DNA from: Subtercola boreus | GTDB lineage: Bacteria > Actinomycetota > Actinomycetes > Actinomycetales > Microbacteriaceae | Direction of reading: 5' to 3' | DNA: 64,000 bases | Assembly (NCBI RefSeq): GCF_003399645.1 | Contig: NZ_NBXD01000014.1 | Span: 1-64,000 of the forward strand | Shown: positions 1 through 10,336 of the stretch, in pieces | Layout: each line of letters opens with the position of its first letter | How positions within the stretch are numbered: position 1 is the stretch's first letter | Notes under the pieces: generated by a model | Seen by the model: the letters and a program-made list of their open reading frames with translations, nothing else | The model's database searches: none | What the model was told of the DNA's origin: nothing | Translations under genes and position numbers: made by a program

Positions 1-54
1 TCAGCGCCGATGGTACTGCAAGGGAGACCTTGTGGGAGAGTAGGACACCGCCGG
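1..54 (+). rRNA. rrf: 5S ribosomal RNA, 3' part
   Basis: The first bases match the conserved 3' half of actinobacterial 5S rRNA: the GATGGTACTGC stretch, the GGGAGA and GTGGGAGAGTAGG blocks, and the terminal ACACCGCC that pairs with the missing 5' end. The molecule is cut by the window edge, so about half is present. An intrinsic terminator follows, which fits the end of an rrn operon lying to the left. The exact 3' end is uncertain by a few bases. Confidence 0.93.
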
Positions 55-66
55 ACCCATCCTCGA

Positions 67-96
67 AACAGCCCAGCCCACACCGGCTGGGCTGTT
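67..96 (+). terminator. Rho-independent terminator of the rRNA operon
   Basis: A perfect 12-bp inverted repeat (AACAGCCCAGCC and GGCTGGGCTGTT) with a 6-nt loop lies 12 nt after the 5S end and is followed by a short T-containing tract. This is the usual layout for the end of an rrn operon. Confidence 0.9.
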
Positions 97-176
97 CTCG
101 TTAAGCCACCACAAACCCGCCACTAGACTGGCGGACACATATCTACACAGCGCGCACCAAGACGACAGGGAGTGTC

Positions 177-1169
177 ATGAGCGATTCGCCAGACAGGGAG
201 AAGCGCCCGGGGCGTCGTGCAGACGGTGCGCGATCAGACGGCCCACGAAGCGGTTCCGACCGGCCGAGGGGCTCCCGTCCGCCGCAGAAGTCGGGGGAGC
301 GCAAGCTCTGGACCAGTGACGGCAAGCCTGCACGAAGTGCCGCTCCCGGCTCCCGCGACAAGGCCAACCGCGGCGGGTACCGCGACGAGGGTCTGAGCCC
401 CGAAGAGCTGCGGCAGCGTGAGCTGCGCGCCGTTCGGGCGCACCACGACGACCCGGAGGTACCCGAAGACGTTTCGGTCAAGGAGCTCGATCGCGTCGCG
501 TTCAACGAACTCAAGACGCTGTCGAAGGAGAACGCCGATGGCGTGGCCAAGCACCTCGTCATGGTGGCGCGACTGATCGAGAGTGACCCGGAGCTCGCCC
601 ACAAGCACGCCACCTCGGCCTCTCGACGGGCGGGTCGTATTGCGATGGTGCGCGAGACCCTGGCGATCACGGCCTACGCGACGGGTGACTACGGGCTGGC
701 CATCCGCGAGCTGCGCACATACCGGCGTATCTCCGGTTCGAACGAGCAATTGGCGCTGATGGTCGACAGTGAGCGCGGGCTCGGCCGGCCCGACCGAGCG
801 CTCGAGCTCGGTCGTTCGGTTCCACGGGAGTCGCTGACGCCGGCCACACAGGTCGCCGTTGCAATCGCGATGTCGGGTGCACGGCTCGACCTCGACCAGC
901 CTGAAGCTGCCCTGGCCGAGCTGAGCATCCCGAAGCTCGATGCGTCGCGCGCGTACAGCTACAGCCCCGAGCTGTTCTGGGCCTACGCCGAGGTGCTCGA
1001 TGATCTCGGGCGCGCGGCCGAGGCCGCCGAGTGGCGCGAGCGGGCCGACCGGGCTGAGGCGGCGCTCTACGCGGCCTCAGCGGAAGAAGACGACGACCTG
1101 GTGGAGGTCTTCGAAGAAGAAGGCGAAGACGGGGCTGACAGTGAACCTCTTCACGACGAGAAGGAGTAG
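177..1169 (+). CDS. TPR-like protein of unknown function
   Basis: A 330-residue protein. Residues 1-75 are charged and probably disordered (Arg, Ser, Gly and Pro rich). Residues about 105-290 form repeated helical pairs such as TAYATGDYGLAIRELRTYRR and QPEAALAEL, as in TPR folds. The C-terminal 30 residues are strongly acidic (EEDDDLVEVFEEEGED). The ATG follows an AGGGAG-type ribosome site at about 167-172. It heads the block that continues with the HAD phosphatase 4 nt downstream, the position of the TPR-like Rv1691 in mycobacteria. The biochemical role is unknown. Confidence 0.85.
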   Translation: MSDSPDREKRPGRRADGARSDGPRSGSDRPRGSRPPQKSGERKLWTSDGKPARSAAPGSRDKANRGGYRDEGLSPEELRQRELRAVRAHHDDPEVPEDVSVKELDRVAFNELKTLSKENADGVAKHLVMVARLIESDPELAHKHATSASRRAGRIAMVRETLAITAYATGDYGLAIRELRTYRRISGSNEQLALMVDSERGLGRPDRALELGRSVPRESLTPATQVAVAIAMSGARLDLDQPEAALAELSIPKLDASRAYSYSPELFWAYAEVLDDLGRAAEAAEWRERADRAEAALYAASAEEDDDLVEVFEEEGEDGADSEPLHDEKE

Positions 1170-1173
1170 AGAC

Positions 1174-2166
1174 GTGGCATCCGAAACCCCCCTCAACGGA
1201 GTAGACGTGGTGCTGGCCGACCTCGACGGCGTCGTCTACACGGGAAAGAACGCGATCGAGTTCGCCGTGGATGCTCTCGGCCGCGCCGTCTCCGAAGGCA
1301 CACGGGTCGGTTACATCACCAACAACGCCTCGCGCACCGACGAGCAGGTGGCCGAACACCTCTCGAGCTTCGGCCTGAGGGTCGCTCCCCACGACGTGGT
1401 GACGAGCCCGCAGGCCGCGGTGCTGCTGCTGGTCGACCTGGTCGAGCCGGCATCGACGATCCTCGTGGTCGGGGGAGTCGGGCTGACCTCGGAGGTCGAG
1501 AAGGCCGGCTTCACCGTCACGCGACGGGCGGCTGACCAGCCGGCGGCGGTCATCCAGGGCTTTGCTCCGGATGTCGCGTGGACCGATCTGGCCCAGGCGA
1601 GCTTTGCGCTGCACACCGGTATCCCCTGGGTCGCGACGAACACCGACTGGACGATCCCTGTCGAGGGCGGTATCGCACCCGGCAACGGCACTCTCGTGTC
1701 GGCCGTGCACACCGCCGTCGGTATTCTGCCGGTGGTAGGCGGTAAGCCGGAGAAGGCGATCTTCGAGGCGGCGGTGAAGCGTTTTGCCGCTGAGACCCCG
1801 CTCTTCATCGGCGACCGGCTCGACACCGACATTGTGGGTGCCAACCGCGCCGGAATGCGTTCGGTGCATGTTCTGACCGGTATCGACGGAGCCAAACAGC
1901 TCATCGCCGCCGACAAGGACTCCCGGCCGACGTACATTCTCGATGACCTGCGCGGGCTCTTCGAGCCCTATCCCGAGACGGTGTTCTCGAAGGACGGGCT
2001 GAGCGCGACCGTGGGTTCCGCTACCGTGCGACTGAAGGGCAACGAGGTCGAGGTGGCGAAGGCGGGCGACTCCGCGGTGAACCGGCTGCGGGCTGCGTGT
2101 GCGCTCATCTGGGAATCCGGGCGCCCCATCTACGGTCTGAAGGTCGCCCCGGAGCTCTACAGCTGA
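1174..2166 (+). CDS. HAD-superfamily (NagD-like) sugar/glycerol phosphatase
   Basis: A 330-residue protein of the HAD-IIA type. Motif I is DLDGVVYTG near residue 17 (nucleophile Asp plus acid/base Asp). Motif II is YITNNAS near residue 48, and motif IV is IGDRLDTDIVGANRAGM near residue 215. The large C2 cap between motifs II and III is typical of NagD and p-nitrophenyl phosphatases. The GTG start at 1174 has AAGGAG at 1161-1166. A further ATG upstream would run through the previous gene. The position corresponds to mycobacterial Rv1692, reported as a glycerol-3-phosphate phosphatase, so that substrate is plausible but inferred from synteny only. Confidence 0.88.
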   Translation: MASETPLNGVDVVLADLDGVVYTGKNAIEFAVDALGRAVSEGTRVGYITNNASRTDEQVAEHLSSFGLRVAPHDVVTSPQAAVLLLVDLVEPASTILVVGGVGLTSEVEKAGFTVTRRAADQPAAVIQGFAPDVAWTDLAQASFALHTGIPWVATNTDWTIPVEGGIAPGNGTLVSAVHTAVGILPVVGGKPEKAIFEAAVKRFAAETPLFIGDRLDTDIVGANRAGMRSVHVLTGIDGAKQLIAADKDSRPTYILDDLRGLFEPYPETVFSKDGLSATVGSATVRLKGNEVEVAKAGDSAVNRLRAACALIWESGRPIYGLKVAPELYS

Positions 2167-2187
2167 GGCGTCGGGTAGCCTTGCAGC

Positions 2188-2361
2188 GTGACAGACGATG
2201 AGGCGCCGAGCGGAGGCGCGGAGCTGAGGGGCGAGCTGCTGTCGCGGCTGCGGGTCATCGAGGACCAGCCGCTCGAGGCGCGCTCGGGCGCGTACAGCCA
2301 GCTGCACGACGAGCTGCGAACCCGCCTCGAAGGCGGAGACGTGTCGACCCCGCGTGCCTGA
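2188..2361 (+). CDS. Small conserved protein between HAD phosphatase and tlyA
   Basis: A 57-residue ORF starting at GTG 2188 and overlapping tlyA by 8 nt. The product is acidic and mostly helical, with the recognisable core RLRVIEDQPLEARSGAY followed by LHDELRTRLE. A small gene of about this size occupies the same slot in mycobacteria (Rv1693), which supports a real gene despite its length. No domain or function is recognised. The tight overlap suggests translational coupling into tlyA. Confidence 0.72.
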   Translation: MTDDEAPSGGAELRGELLSRLRVIEDQPLEARSGAYSQLHDELRTRLEGGDVSTPRA

Positions 2362-3220
2362 TCCTGCCGAGCAGGGCGTGGCCGACGACGATCGCGCGGT
2401 GGGGTACGCGGAGGGCAGCCGCCTCGATTCCGCGTTGGCCTCGAGCGGCTTGGCGCGCTCGCGCAACCACGCTGCGCAACTGATCGCCGACGGGTTCGTG
2501 AGCGTGGACGGCGTGGTCGTGGTCAAGCCCTCGGCGAAGGTGTTCGGGGGCCAGGCGCTGCGGGTCGAAGGCAGCGACCACTACGTCAGCCGCGGTGCCG
2601 GCAAACTGCTGGCCGCGCTCGATGCGTTCGACGGGGTCGTGGTGGCGGGCCGCGTTGCGCTCGACGCCGGGGCGTCGACCGGTGGCTTCACGCAGGTGCT
2701 GCTCGAGCGCGGTGCCCGGCTGGTGCTGGCAGTCGACGTGGGCCACGACCAGCTCTCGCCTGTCGTGTCGACGGATGCCCGGGTGCGCGTCATCGAGGGG
2801 TACAACGTCAGGCATGCCACCCCGGAGTCGCTCGCTGGGGTCTCCGGAGTCTCGGAGTCGCCCGCGCTGGTCGTGGCCGACCTCTCGTTCATCTCGCTGA
2901 CCACGGTGCTGCCGGCCCTGGTGGCCGTCGCGGCGCCAGGCGCAGACTTCGTGCTGCTGATCAAGCCGCAGTTCGAGGTGGGACGGACGGGCATCCGTGA
3001 GGGAGTCGTGAGAAATGCCGGGCTGCGCGCCGACGCGATCACCACCGTGCTCTGGGCGGCGTTCGACCTCGGGTTGGGCACGGCGGGGCTCCTCTCCTCC
3101 CCAGTCATCGGAACTGCCGGGAATCATGAGTATCTGGTCTGGCTGAGCAGTTCGGCTGGAACCAATCCGACAGAATGGTTGGACCGCGCACTTTCACTGT
3201 CAGGAGCTCAGACGTCGTGA
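2354..3220 (+). CDS. tlyA: TlyA-family rRNA 2'-O-methyltransferase (hemolysin-like)
   Basis: A 288-residue protein. The N-terminal S4 RNA-binding domain (LDSALASSGLARSRNHAAQL, about residues 18-75) precedes an FtsJ-like methyltransferase fold. The SAM motif is DAGASTGGFTQVLLERGA near residue 105, followed by VADLSFISL and LIKPQFEVGR. The TlyA family 2'-O-methylates cytidines of 16S and 23S rRNA and sets capreomycin susceptibility in mycobacteria. Start GTG 2354 overlaps the small upstream gene. Its stop overlaps the nadK start (GTGA). Confidence 0.92.
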   Translation: MPDPAEQGVADDDRAVGYAEGSRLDSALASSGLARSRNHAAQLIADGFVSVDGVVVVKPSAKVFGGQALRVEGSDHYVSRGAGKLLAALDAFDGVVVAGRVALDAGASTGGFTQVLLERGARLVLAVDVGHDQLSPVVSTDARVRVIEGYNVRHATPESLAGVSGVSESPALVVADLSFISLTTVLPALVAVAAPGADFVLLIKPQFEVGRTGIREGVVRNAGLRADAITTVLWAAFDLGLGTAGLLSSPVIGTAGNHEYLVWLSSSAGTNPTEWLDRALSLSGAQTS

Positions 3221-4128
3221 CGACACCCCGCTATTTTCTCGTCGTGCTGCACACCGGGCGCCGGGATTCCGTCGACGCGGCGATGCAGGTCTGCGACCAG
3301 CTGGCGGCATCGGGCGTCACGGCGGTGCTGTCGCCGAGCGACCTGGCCGACATCTCCGACCGGCTGACCGACCCGGCGCTCGTGGGTGTTCTCGGCGAAG
3401 GCGTGCAGATCAGCGAGCTCGAGCTCGTGATCGTGCTGGGCGGCGACGGCACCATCCTGCGCGCCGCGGAGATCGTGCGCGGCTGCAAGGTGCCGCTGCT
3501 CGGCGTCAACCTCGGCCACGTCGGTTTTCTGGCCGAGAGCGAGCGCGAAGACCTGAAGGCATCGGTTTCGAGGGTTCTCGACGGTGACTACATCGTCGAG
3601 GAACGCATGACGCTCGACGTGGTCGTGACGCATGCCTCCGAGGTGGTCTACTCCGGCTGGGCCCTGAACGAGGCGACCGTCGAGAAGGCCAGCCGGGAGC
3701 GGATGATCGAGGTCGTGATCGAGGTCGACGGCCGGCCGCTCTCGACCTTCGGCTGCGACGGTGTCGTGATGGCGACGCCCACGGGCTCCACGGCGTACGC
3801 ATTCTCGGCCGGCGGCCCCATCGTGTGGCCGAGTCTCGACGCGCTGCTCTTCGTGCCCCTGAGCCCGCATGCGCTGTTCTCCCGCGCGCTGGTCATCGGC
3901 CCCGACTCGGTGCTGGCGGTCGAGATGCTCGAGCGCACGCCGGGTGCGGGGGTGCTCTGGTGCGACGGGCGACGCGGGTTCGACCTGCCGAACGGGTCGC
4001 GGGTGGAGTCACGGCGCTCCGAGGTGCCGGTGCGGCTCGCCCGGTTGACGCACGGGCCGTTCTCCGACCGGTTGGTTCGCAAGTTCGCGCTGCCGGTCGA
4101 CGGCTGGCGGGGGCCGGTGATCCGGTGA
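3217..4128 (+). CDS. nadK: NAD kinase
   Basis: A 303-residue ATP-NAD kinase that makes NADP+. The diagnostic GGDGTILRAAE lies near residues 75-85. NEATVEK and TPTGSTAYAFSAGGPIV form the rest of the active site. The longer open frame begins at 3175, but GTG 3217 is chosen because it overlaps the tlyA stop as GTGA and has CAGGAG at 3201-3206. It is coupled to recN downstream by the same four-base overlap. The order tlyA-nadK-recN is conserved in actinobacteria. Confidence 0.94.
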   Translation: MTTPRYFLVVLHTGRRDSVDAAMQVCDQLAASGVTAVLSPSDLADISDRLTDPALVGVLGEGVQISELELVIVLGGDGTILRAAEIVRGCKVPLLGVNLGHVGFLAESEREDLKASVSRVLDGDYIVEERMTLDVVVTHASEVVYSGWALNEATVEKASRERMIEVVIEVDGRPLSTFGCDGVVMATPTGSTAYAFSAGGPIVWPSLDALLFVPLSPHALFSRALVIGPDSVLAVEMLERTPGAGVLWCDGRRGFDLPNGSRVESRRSEVPVRLARLTHGPFSDRLVRKFALPVDGWRGPVIR

Positions 4129-5864
4129 GCGGCCCCCGTTCCGGAGTGATCGACGAGATCACGATCCGCGACCTCGGGGTGATCGCCGAAGCGGTGCTGC
4201 CCCTCGGGCCGGGTTTCACAGCAGTGACCGGCGAGACCGGTGCCGGCAAGACGATGGTCGTGCAGGCGCTCGGGCTGCTGATGGGCCAGCGCGCCGTCGC
4301 GGGCCAGGTTCGGCTCGGCAGTGCCCAGAGTTGGGTGGAGGGTCGCTGGAGCGTTCGCGTCGACGGCGTCGTCGCCCAGCGGGTGCGTGACGCCGGCGGC
4401 GAGGTCGAGGAGTTCGAGCCCCGGGCCGCGCTCGGCGAGCTGATCCTTTCGCGCTCGGTCTCGGGCGAGGGCCGCAGCCGCGCCATTGTCGGTGGCCGCA
4501 GCGCCCCGGTCGGGGTGCTCGGCGAGCTCGGCGAGAGTCTTGTGGTGGTGCACGGGCAGTCAGACCAATTGCGCCTGAAGTCGTCGACCGAGCAGCGGCT
4601 CGCACTCGACCGGTTCGCCGGGCGGGCGTTCCGCGACCTGCTCGACTCCTACGAGAGTGCGTTCCACGCCTGGCAGGGCCTTCGTTCTGAGCTCGAGACG
4701 CTCGTCTCCCAGCGTGAGGCGCGCATCCGCGAGGCCGACGCCCTGCGCATCGCGGTGGCCGAGATCGACGCACTCGCGCCGATCGCCGGCGAGGAGGAGG
4801 CGCTGGCGGAACGGGCGAGCAGGCTCACCAACCTCGAAGACCTGCGGCTCGCGGCGGCGTCGGCCCGGGAGTCGGTCTCCTCCGATGAACTCGATGGGCG
4901 CGCCGACACGGTCGGTCTGCTCGACTCCGCCCTGCGGCAGCTCGAACGGGTTCAGGCGCACGACCCCGCCCTCGAGCCCATCGTCGAGTCGCTGACCAGC
5001 GCCTCGTTCCTCGTCGCCGAGATCTCCACCCAGCTCTCGAGCTACCTCGCCGAGCTCGACACCGACGGCGGCTCCGAACTCGACGAGGTGCAGGATCGAC
5101 GCGCGGCGCTGTCGGTGCTTGCCCGCAAATACGGGCCGACCCTCGACGAAGTCATCGACTACTTCGGGGCGGCCGGGCCGCGGCTGATCGAACTCGAGAA
5201 CGATTCCGATCGCATCGACGAATTGACGGATGCAACGGCCGACGCCCTCGCTCTGGCCGAGACCCTCGCCGCCAACGTGAGCGTGGCGCGGTCGGAGGCC
5301 GCGGGGCGACTGAGCGGATCGGTCTCCGACGAACTGGCGGCCCTGGCGATGGGCGGCTCCTCCCTCGTGGTGGAGGTCGTTTCGGGCATCGAGCTGACGA
5401 CCTCGGGGCGGGACGCTGTGCACTTCCTGCTGGCCTCGCACGCCGGCGCCGAGCCGCGGCCGCTCGGGCGGGGAGCCTCGGGCGGCGAACTTTCGCGCAT
5501 CATGCTCGCCATCGAGGTGGTGCTGGCCGCGACCGATCCGGTGCCGACCTTCGTGTTCGACGAGGTCGATGCGGGGGTGGGCGGGGCATCCGCCATCGAG
5601 ATCGGGCGGCGACTCGCCCGGCTGGCCGAACAATCCCAGGTCATCGTGGTGACCCATCTGGCGCAGGTGGCGGCGTTCGCCACGAACCATCTCTCGGTGG
5701 TGAAGGACTCCGAGGGGGCCGTCACCGAATCGAGCGTGCAGCAGCTCACCGGCGAGGCCCGGGTGGCCGAGATGGCCCGGCTGCTGTCGGGTCTTCCCGA
5801 CAGCGAGAGCGGGCTCGCTCACGCGCGCGAACTGATCGAACTGGCGAGCGAGTCGGGGGCGTGA
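4125..5864 (+). CDS. recN: DNA repair protein RecN
   Basis: A 579-residue SMC-like ATPase for double-strand break repair. The N-terminal head has Walker A GETGAGKT near residue 36. Two heptad-rich coiled-coil arms fill the middle (about 150-360). The C-terminal head has the ABC signature LGRGASGGELSRI and Walker B TFVFDEVDAGVGG, followed by the VTHLAQVAA switch His. GTG 4125 overlaps the nadK stop as GTGA. The open frame extends further upstream but only as a shadow of nadK. Length and motifs are normal for the family. Confidence 0.95.
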   Translation: MSGPRSGVIDEITIRDLGVIAEAVLPLGPGFTAVTGETGAGKTMVVQALGLLMGQRAVAGQVRLGSAQSWVEGRWSVRVDGVVAQRVRDAGGEVEEFEPRAALGELILSRSVSGEGRSRAIVGGRSAPVGVLGELGESLVVVHGQSDQLRLKSSTEQRLALDRFAGRAFRDLLDSYESAFHAWQGLRSELETLVSQREARIREADALRIAVAEIDALAPIAGEEEALAERASRLTNLEDLRLAAASARESVSSDELDGRADTVGLLDSALRQLERVQAHDPALEPIVESLTSASFLVAEISTQLSSYLAELDTDGGSELDEVQDRRAALSVLARKYGPTLDEVIDYFGAAGPRLIELENDSDRIDELTDATADALALAETLAANVSVARSEAAGRLSGSVSDELAALAMGGSSLVVEVVSGIELTTSGRDAVHFLLASHAGAEPRPLGRGASGGELSRIMLAIEVVLAATDPVPTFVFDEVDAGVGGASAIEIGRRLARLAEQSQVIVVTHLAQVAAFATNHLSVVKDSEGAVTESSVQQLTGEARVAEMARLLSGLPDSESGLAHARELIELASESGA

Positions 5865-5915
5865 CCGCTCGGCGAACGGCGGGGACGGGCATCCGTACTG
5901 TTAGAGTGGAACTCC

Positions 5916-7637
<1,722 letters not shown>

Positions 7638-7646
7638 GGGCTTCCC

Positions 7647-8294
7647 GTGACCGACTCCACACCCTCACCGCTCTCCGACGAGACAGCCACCCCCGAGATC
7701 ACCGGCAGCGAGGTCGTCTTCGACGGCAAAATCTGGGATGTCCGCCGTGAGACGTTCGTGTACAACGGCGCCGATGTGGTGCGCGAGTTCGTCGACCACA
7801 CCGGGGCCGTTGCGATCGTCGCGCTCGACGAGAACGACCGGATGCTGCTGATCAAGCAGTACCGCCACCCCATCCGCACGCGGGAGTGGGAGATCCCGGC
7901 CGGGCTGCTCGACGTCTCGGGTGAAGACTGGCTCGTCGGCGCGAAGCGCGAACTGGCAGAGGAGGCCGATCTCGAGGCCGACACCTGGAACGTGCTGACC
8001 GACTACGCCACGACGCCGGGTGGCAACAACGAACTGATCCGCATCTATCTGGCCCGCGACGTGCGCTCGACGGCCACGCCGTTCGAGCGCGAAGACGAAG
8101 AAGCCGACATCGAGTTGCGGTGGGTCGACCTCGACGAGGTGGTGGATGCGGTACTGCGGCGTGAGCTGCAGAATCCGAACCTCGTGATCGCATCCCTGGC
8201 GCTGGCGGCGAGCCGGTCGCGCGGGTGGGGCTCTCTCGGAGCGCCCGACGCACCGTGGCCGGAGTACACCCGGCTGCACCCCGCGGCCTCCTGA
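7647..8294 (+). CDS. Nudix hydrolase, ADP-ribose pyrophosphatase type
   Basis: A 215-residue protein. The Nudix box begins at GLLDVSGEDW and ends in RELAEEADL near residues 90-112, with the catalytic Glu residues intact and Ala in place of the last box Gly. The flanking IKQYRHP and TTPGGNNELIRIYLA sequences are typical of the ADP-ribose pyrophosphatase branch. GTG 7647 lies 10 nt after pyrG, so the two are probably cotranscribed. The position matches mycobacterial Rv1700 in front of xerD. Confidence 0.9.
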   Translation: MTDSTPSPLSDETATPEITGSEVVFDGKIWDVRRETFVYNGADVVREFVDHTGAVAIVALDENDRMLLIKQYRHPIRTREWEIPAGLLDVSGEDWLVGAKRELAEEADLEADTWNVLTDYATTPGGNNELIRIYLARDVRSTATPFEREDEEADIELRWVDLDEVVDAVLRRELQNPNLVIASLALAASRSRGWGSLGAPDAPWPEYTRLHPAAS

Positions 8295-8320
8295 GGCCCG
8301 ATCTTTACCGGCGGCGCGTG

Positions 8321-9238
8321 ATGGACGAGCTCATCGACGGGTACCTGCGGCACCTCACGATCGAACGCGGACTCTCGGCCAACACGCTGGCCGCCTACCG
8401 CCGTGACCTCGAACGGTATGCGGCGTGGCTGGCGTCGGCGGGCATCCGGGGCCCGGGGGAGATCGGTGAGACCGCGATCGGGGAGTTCACGCGGCAGTTG
8501 CAGACACTCGCCGAACCCGGTGTCGAGGCTTCGCCGCTGGCCGCGACATCCGTCGCCCGTATCGTGTCATCGGTGCGGGGGCTGCACCGGTTTCTCGCCG
8601 AAGAGGGCGCGACCGACGCGAACCCGGCGCGGGAGGTGAAGCCGCCGAAGCTCGCGATGCGACTGCCGAAGGCGATCTCGATCGGGCAGATGACGACGCT
8701 GTTGGAGGCGACCGGAGGAGATGATCCGCAGTCGCTTCGCGACCGGGCGCTGCTCGAGCTGCTCTACGCGACGGGCGCGCGGGTGTCGGAGGTGGTGGCG
8801 CTGAACGTCGACGACGTGGGCGCCGACGACGACTTCGTGCGGGTCGTGGGCAAGGGGAGCAAACAGCGCATCGTTCCGGTGGGGAGTTTCGCGCGGGCAG
8901 CGCTCGACGCGTACCTCGTGCGGGTGCGGCCGCTCTACTCGGTACGGGGGAGGTCGACGCCGGCACTCTTCCTCGGGCTGCGCGGCGACCGGTTGAGCCG
9001 GCAGGGGGCGTGGCTCGTCATCCAGGCGGCGGCGAGACGGGCAGGGTTCGAGACGCACATCTCCCCGCACACCTTCCGGCACTCCTTCGCGACCCACCTG
9101 ATCACCGGTGGCGCTGATGTGCGCGTGGTGCAGGACCTCCTGGGCCACTCCTCGGTCACCACGACGCAGATCTACACCCAGGTCACCGCCGACACCCTCC
9201 GCGACATGTACCAGACGGCGCACCCCCGCGCCCGCTGA
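8321..9238 (+). CDS. xerD: Tyrosine recombinase XerD
   Basis: A 305-residue site-specific recombinase resolving chromosome dimers at dif with FtsK and XerC. The N-terminal SAM-like core-binding domain (YLRHLTIERGLSANTLAAYR) is followed by the catalytic domain with the full set of residues: Arg in ATGARVSEV, Lys in GKGSKQR, HxxR in HTFRHSFATH, His in LLGHSS and the nucleophile Tyr in TQIYTQV. The start is ATG 8321, directly preceded by an in-frame GTG. Nudix-xerD-parA is the mycobacterial order too, so this is the housekeeping XerD and not an integrase of a mobile element. Confidence 0.94.
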   Translation: MDELIDGYLRHLTIERGLSANTLAAYRRDLERYAAWLASAGIRGPGEIGETAIGEFTRQLQTLAEPGVEASPLAATSVARIVSSVRGLHRFLAEEGATDANPAREVKPPKLAMRLPKAISIGQMTTLLEATGGDDPQSLRDRALLELLYATGARVSEVVALNVDDVGADDDFVRVVGKGSKQRIVPVGSFARAALDAYLVRVRPLYSVRGRSTPALFLGLRGDRLSRQGAWLVIQAAARRAGFETHISPHTFRHSFATHLITGGADVRVVQDLLGHSSVTTTQIYTQVTADTLRDMYQTAHPRAR

Positions 9239-9282
9239 CGCACCCCGCGCCCGCCGACGCACCGCGCGCCGCTGCATCTTCA

Positions 9283-9344
9283 GTGAGACACTTTCGGACA
9301 GGTGAGAGCCGCGTGCGCGTCTCACGTGTCCGGAGGTGTCTCAC
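9283..9344. repeat. Long imperfect palindrome downstream of xerD
   Basis: Two 25-nt arms (9283-9307, starting GTGAGACACTTTCGGAC, and 9320-9344) are inverse complements with three mismatches and are separated by a 12-nt GC-rich loop. No T-run follows, so it is a poor intrinsic terminator. It lies in the 207-bp gap between xerD and parA and could be a REP-like element or a protein-binding site. Confidence 0.7.
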
Positions 9345-9445
9345 CGACGGGCGCGCGGGCGCGGCTCCCCGAGGGCAACGCGCCGTCGCACTAGAATTGG
9401 GTCACCCGCCCTGGGAGAGGTCGGGGTGAGTGAGGAGCAGCGCCT

Positions 9446-10336
9446 GTGACGGCAAAGAAGAACGACCTTGCTTCTGAACTTCCGGGTCTCGAGGCTCCTG
9501 ATCTGGGGCCCACCGGCCGGCCGCGCCGTATCTTTCCGCAGCCCGCTCCGCTGAAGAGCCACGGCCCCGCGCGCATCATCTCGCTCTGCAACCAGAAGGG
9601 TGGCGTGGGCAAGACCACGACAACCGTCAACCTGGGCGCAACTCTCGCCGACGATGGCCGGCGTGTGCTGGCGGTCGACTTCGACCCGCAGGGCGCGCTG
9701 TCGGCCGGGCTCGGCGTCGACACTCACGACAGCCTGACGATCTACGACCTGCTGCTGGGTACCGAGAAAGACCCCCACAACGTGATTCGGCAGACCAGTG
9801 TGCCGAACTTCGACATCATCCCCGCCAACATCGACCTCTCGGCCGCCGAGGTGCACCTCATCAGCGAGGTCGCCCGCGAGACCATTTTGGCGCGGGTGCT
9901 GCGCCGCGTGAGCGACGAGTACGACGTCATTCTGATCGACTGCCAGCCGTCGCTCGGCCTGCTGACCGTGAACGCGCTGACCGCCAGCCACGGGGTGCTG
10001 ATTCCGCTCGAATGCGAGTTCTTCGCGCTGCGCGGTGTGGCGCTGCTGGTCGAGACGATCGAGAAGGTCAAAGACCGGCTGAACCCGGCGATCAAGCTCG
10101 ACGGCATCCTCGCGACCATGTACGACTCGCGCACCCTGCACTCGCGTGAGGTCATGCAGCGCGTGGTCGACGCGTTCGGCACGGATGTGCTCGAGACGGT
10201 CATCGGGCGCACGATCAAGTTTCCCGACGCGAGCGTGTCGGGTACGCCGATCACGCAGTTCGCTCCCGATCACCCGGCCGCGAACGCGTACCGGCAGCTC
10301 GCGCGAGAACTGGTCTTCCGTGGCGCGGTCGCCTAG
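9446..10336 (+). CDS. ParA/Soj-family chromosome-partition ATPase
   Basis: A 296-residue protein. The deviant Walker A is CNQKGGVGKTTTTVNLG near residues 48-64. Walker A' is VDFDPQGALSAGLG and Walker B is VILIDCQPSLGLLT. About 45 residues precede the ATPase core. No parB lies beside it. Instead it leads into scpA/scpB with a 17-nt overlap, as with mycobacterial Rv1708. It is therefore the second, condensin-linked ParA and probably not the oriC-proximal one. GTG 9446 is preceded by GAGGAGC. Confidence 0.9.
   Translation: MTAKKNDLASELPGLEAPDLGPTGRPRRIFPQPAPLKSHGPARIISLCNQKGGVGKTTTTVNLGATLADDGRRVLAVDFDPQGALSAGLGVDTHDSLTIYDLLLGTEKDPHNVIRQTSVPNFDIIPANIDLSAAEVHLISEVARETILARVLRRVSDEYDVILIDCQPSLGLLTVNALTASHGVLIPLECEFFALRGVALLVETIEKVKDRLNPAIKLDGILATMYDSRTLHSREVMQRVVDAFGTDVLETVIGRTIKFPDASVSGTPITQFAPDHPAANAYRQLARELVFRGAVA

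Noticed and set aside
667-2526. Minus-strand open frame of 619 codons
   Set aside because: It is antisense to the TPR-like and HAD genes, has no family motif and only exists because of the high-GC codon bias.
8321-9238. Integrase of a mobile element
   Set aside because: Its place in the conserved Nudix-xerD-parA order and its length identify the housekeeping XerD. No attachment repeats or element genes adjoin.
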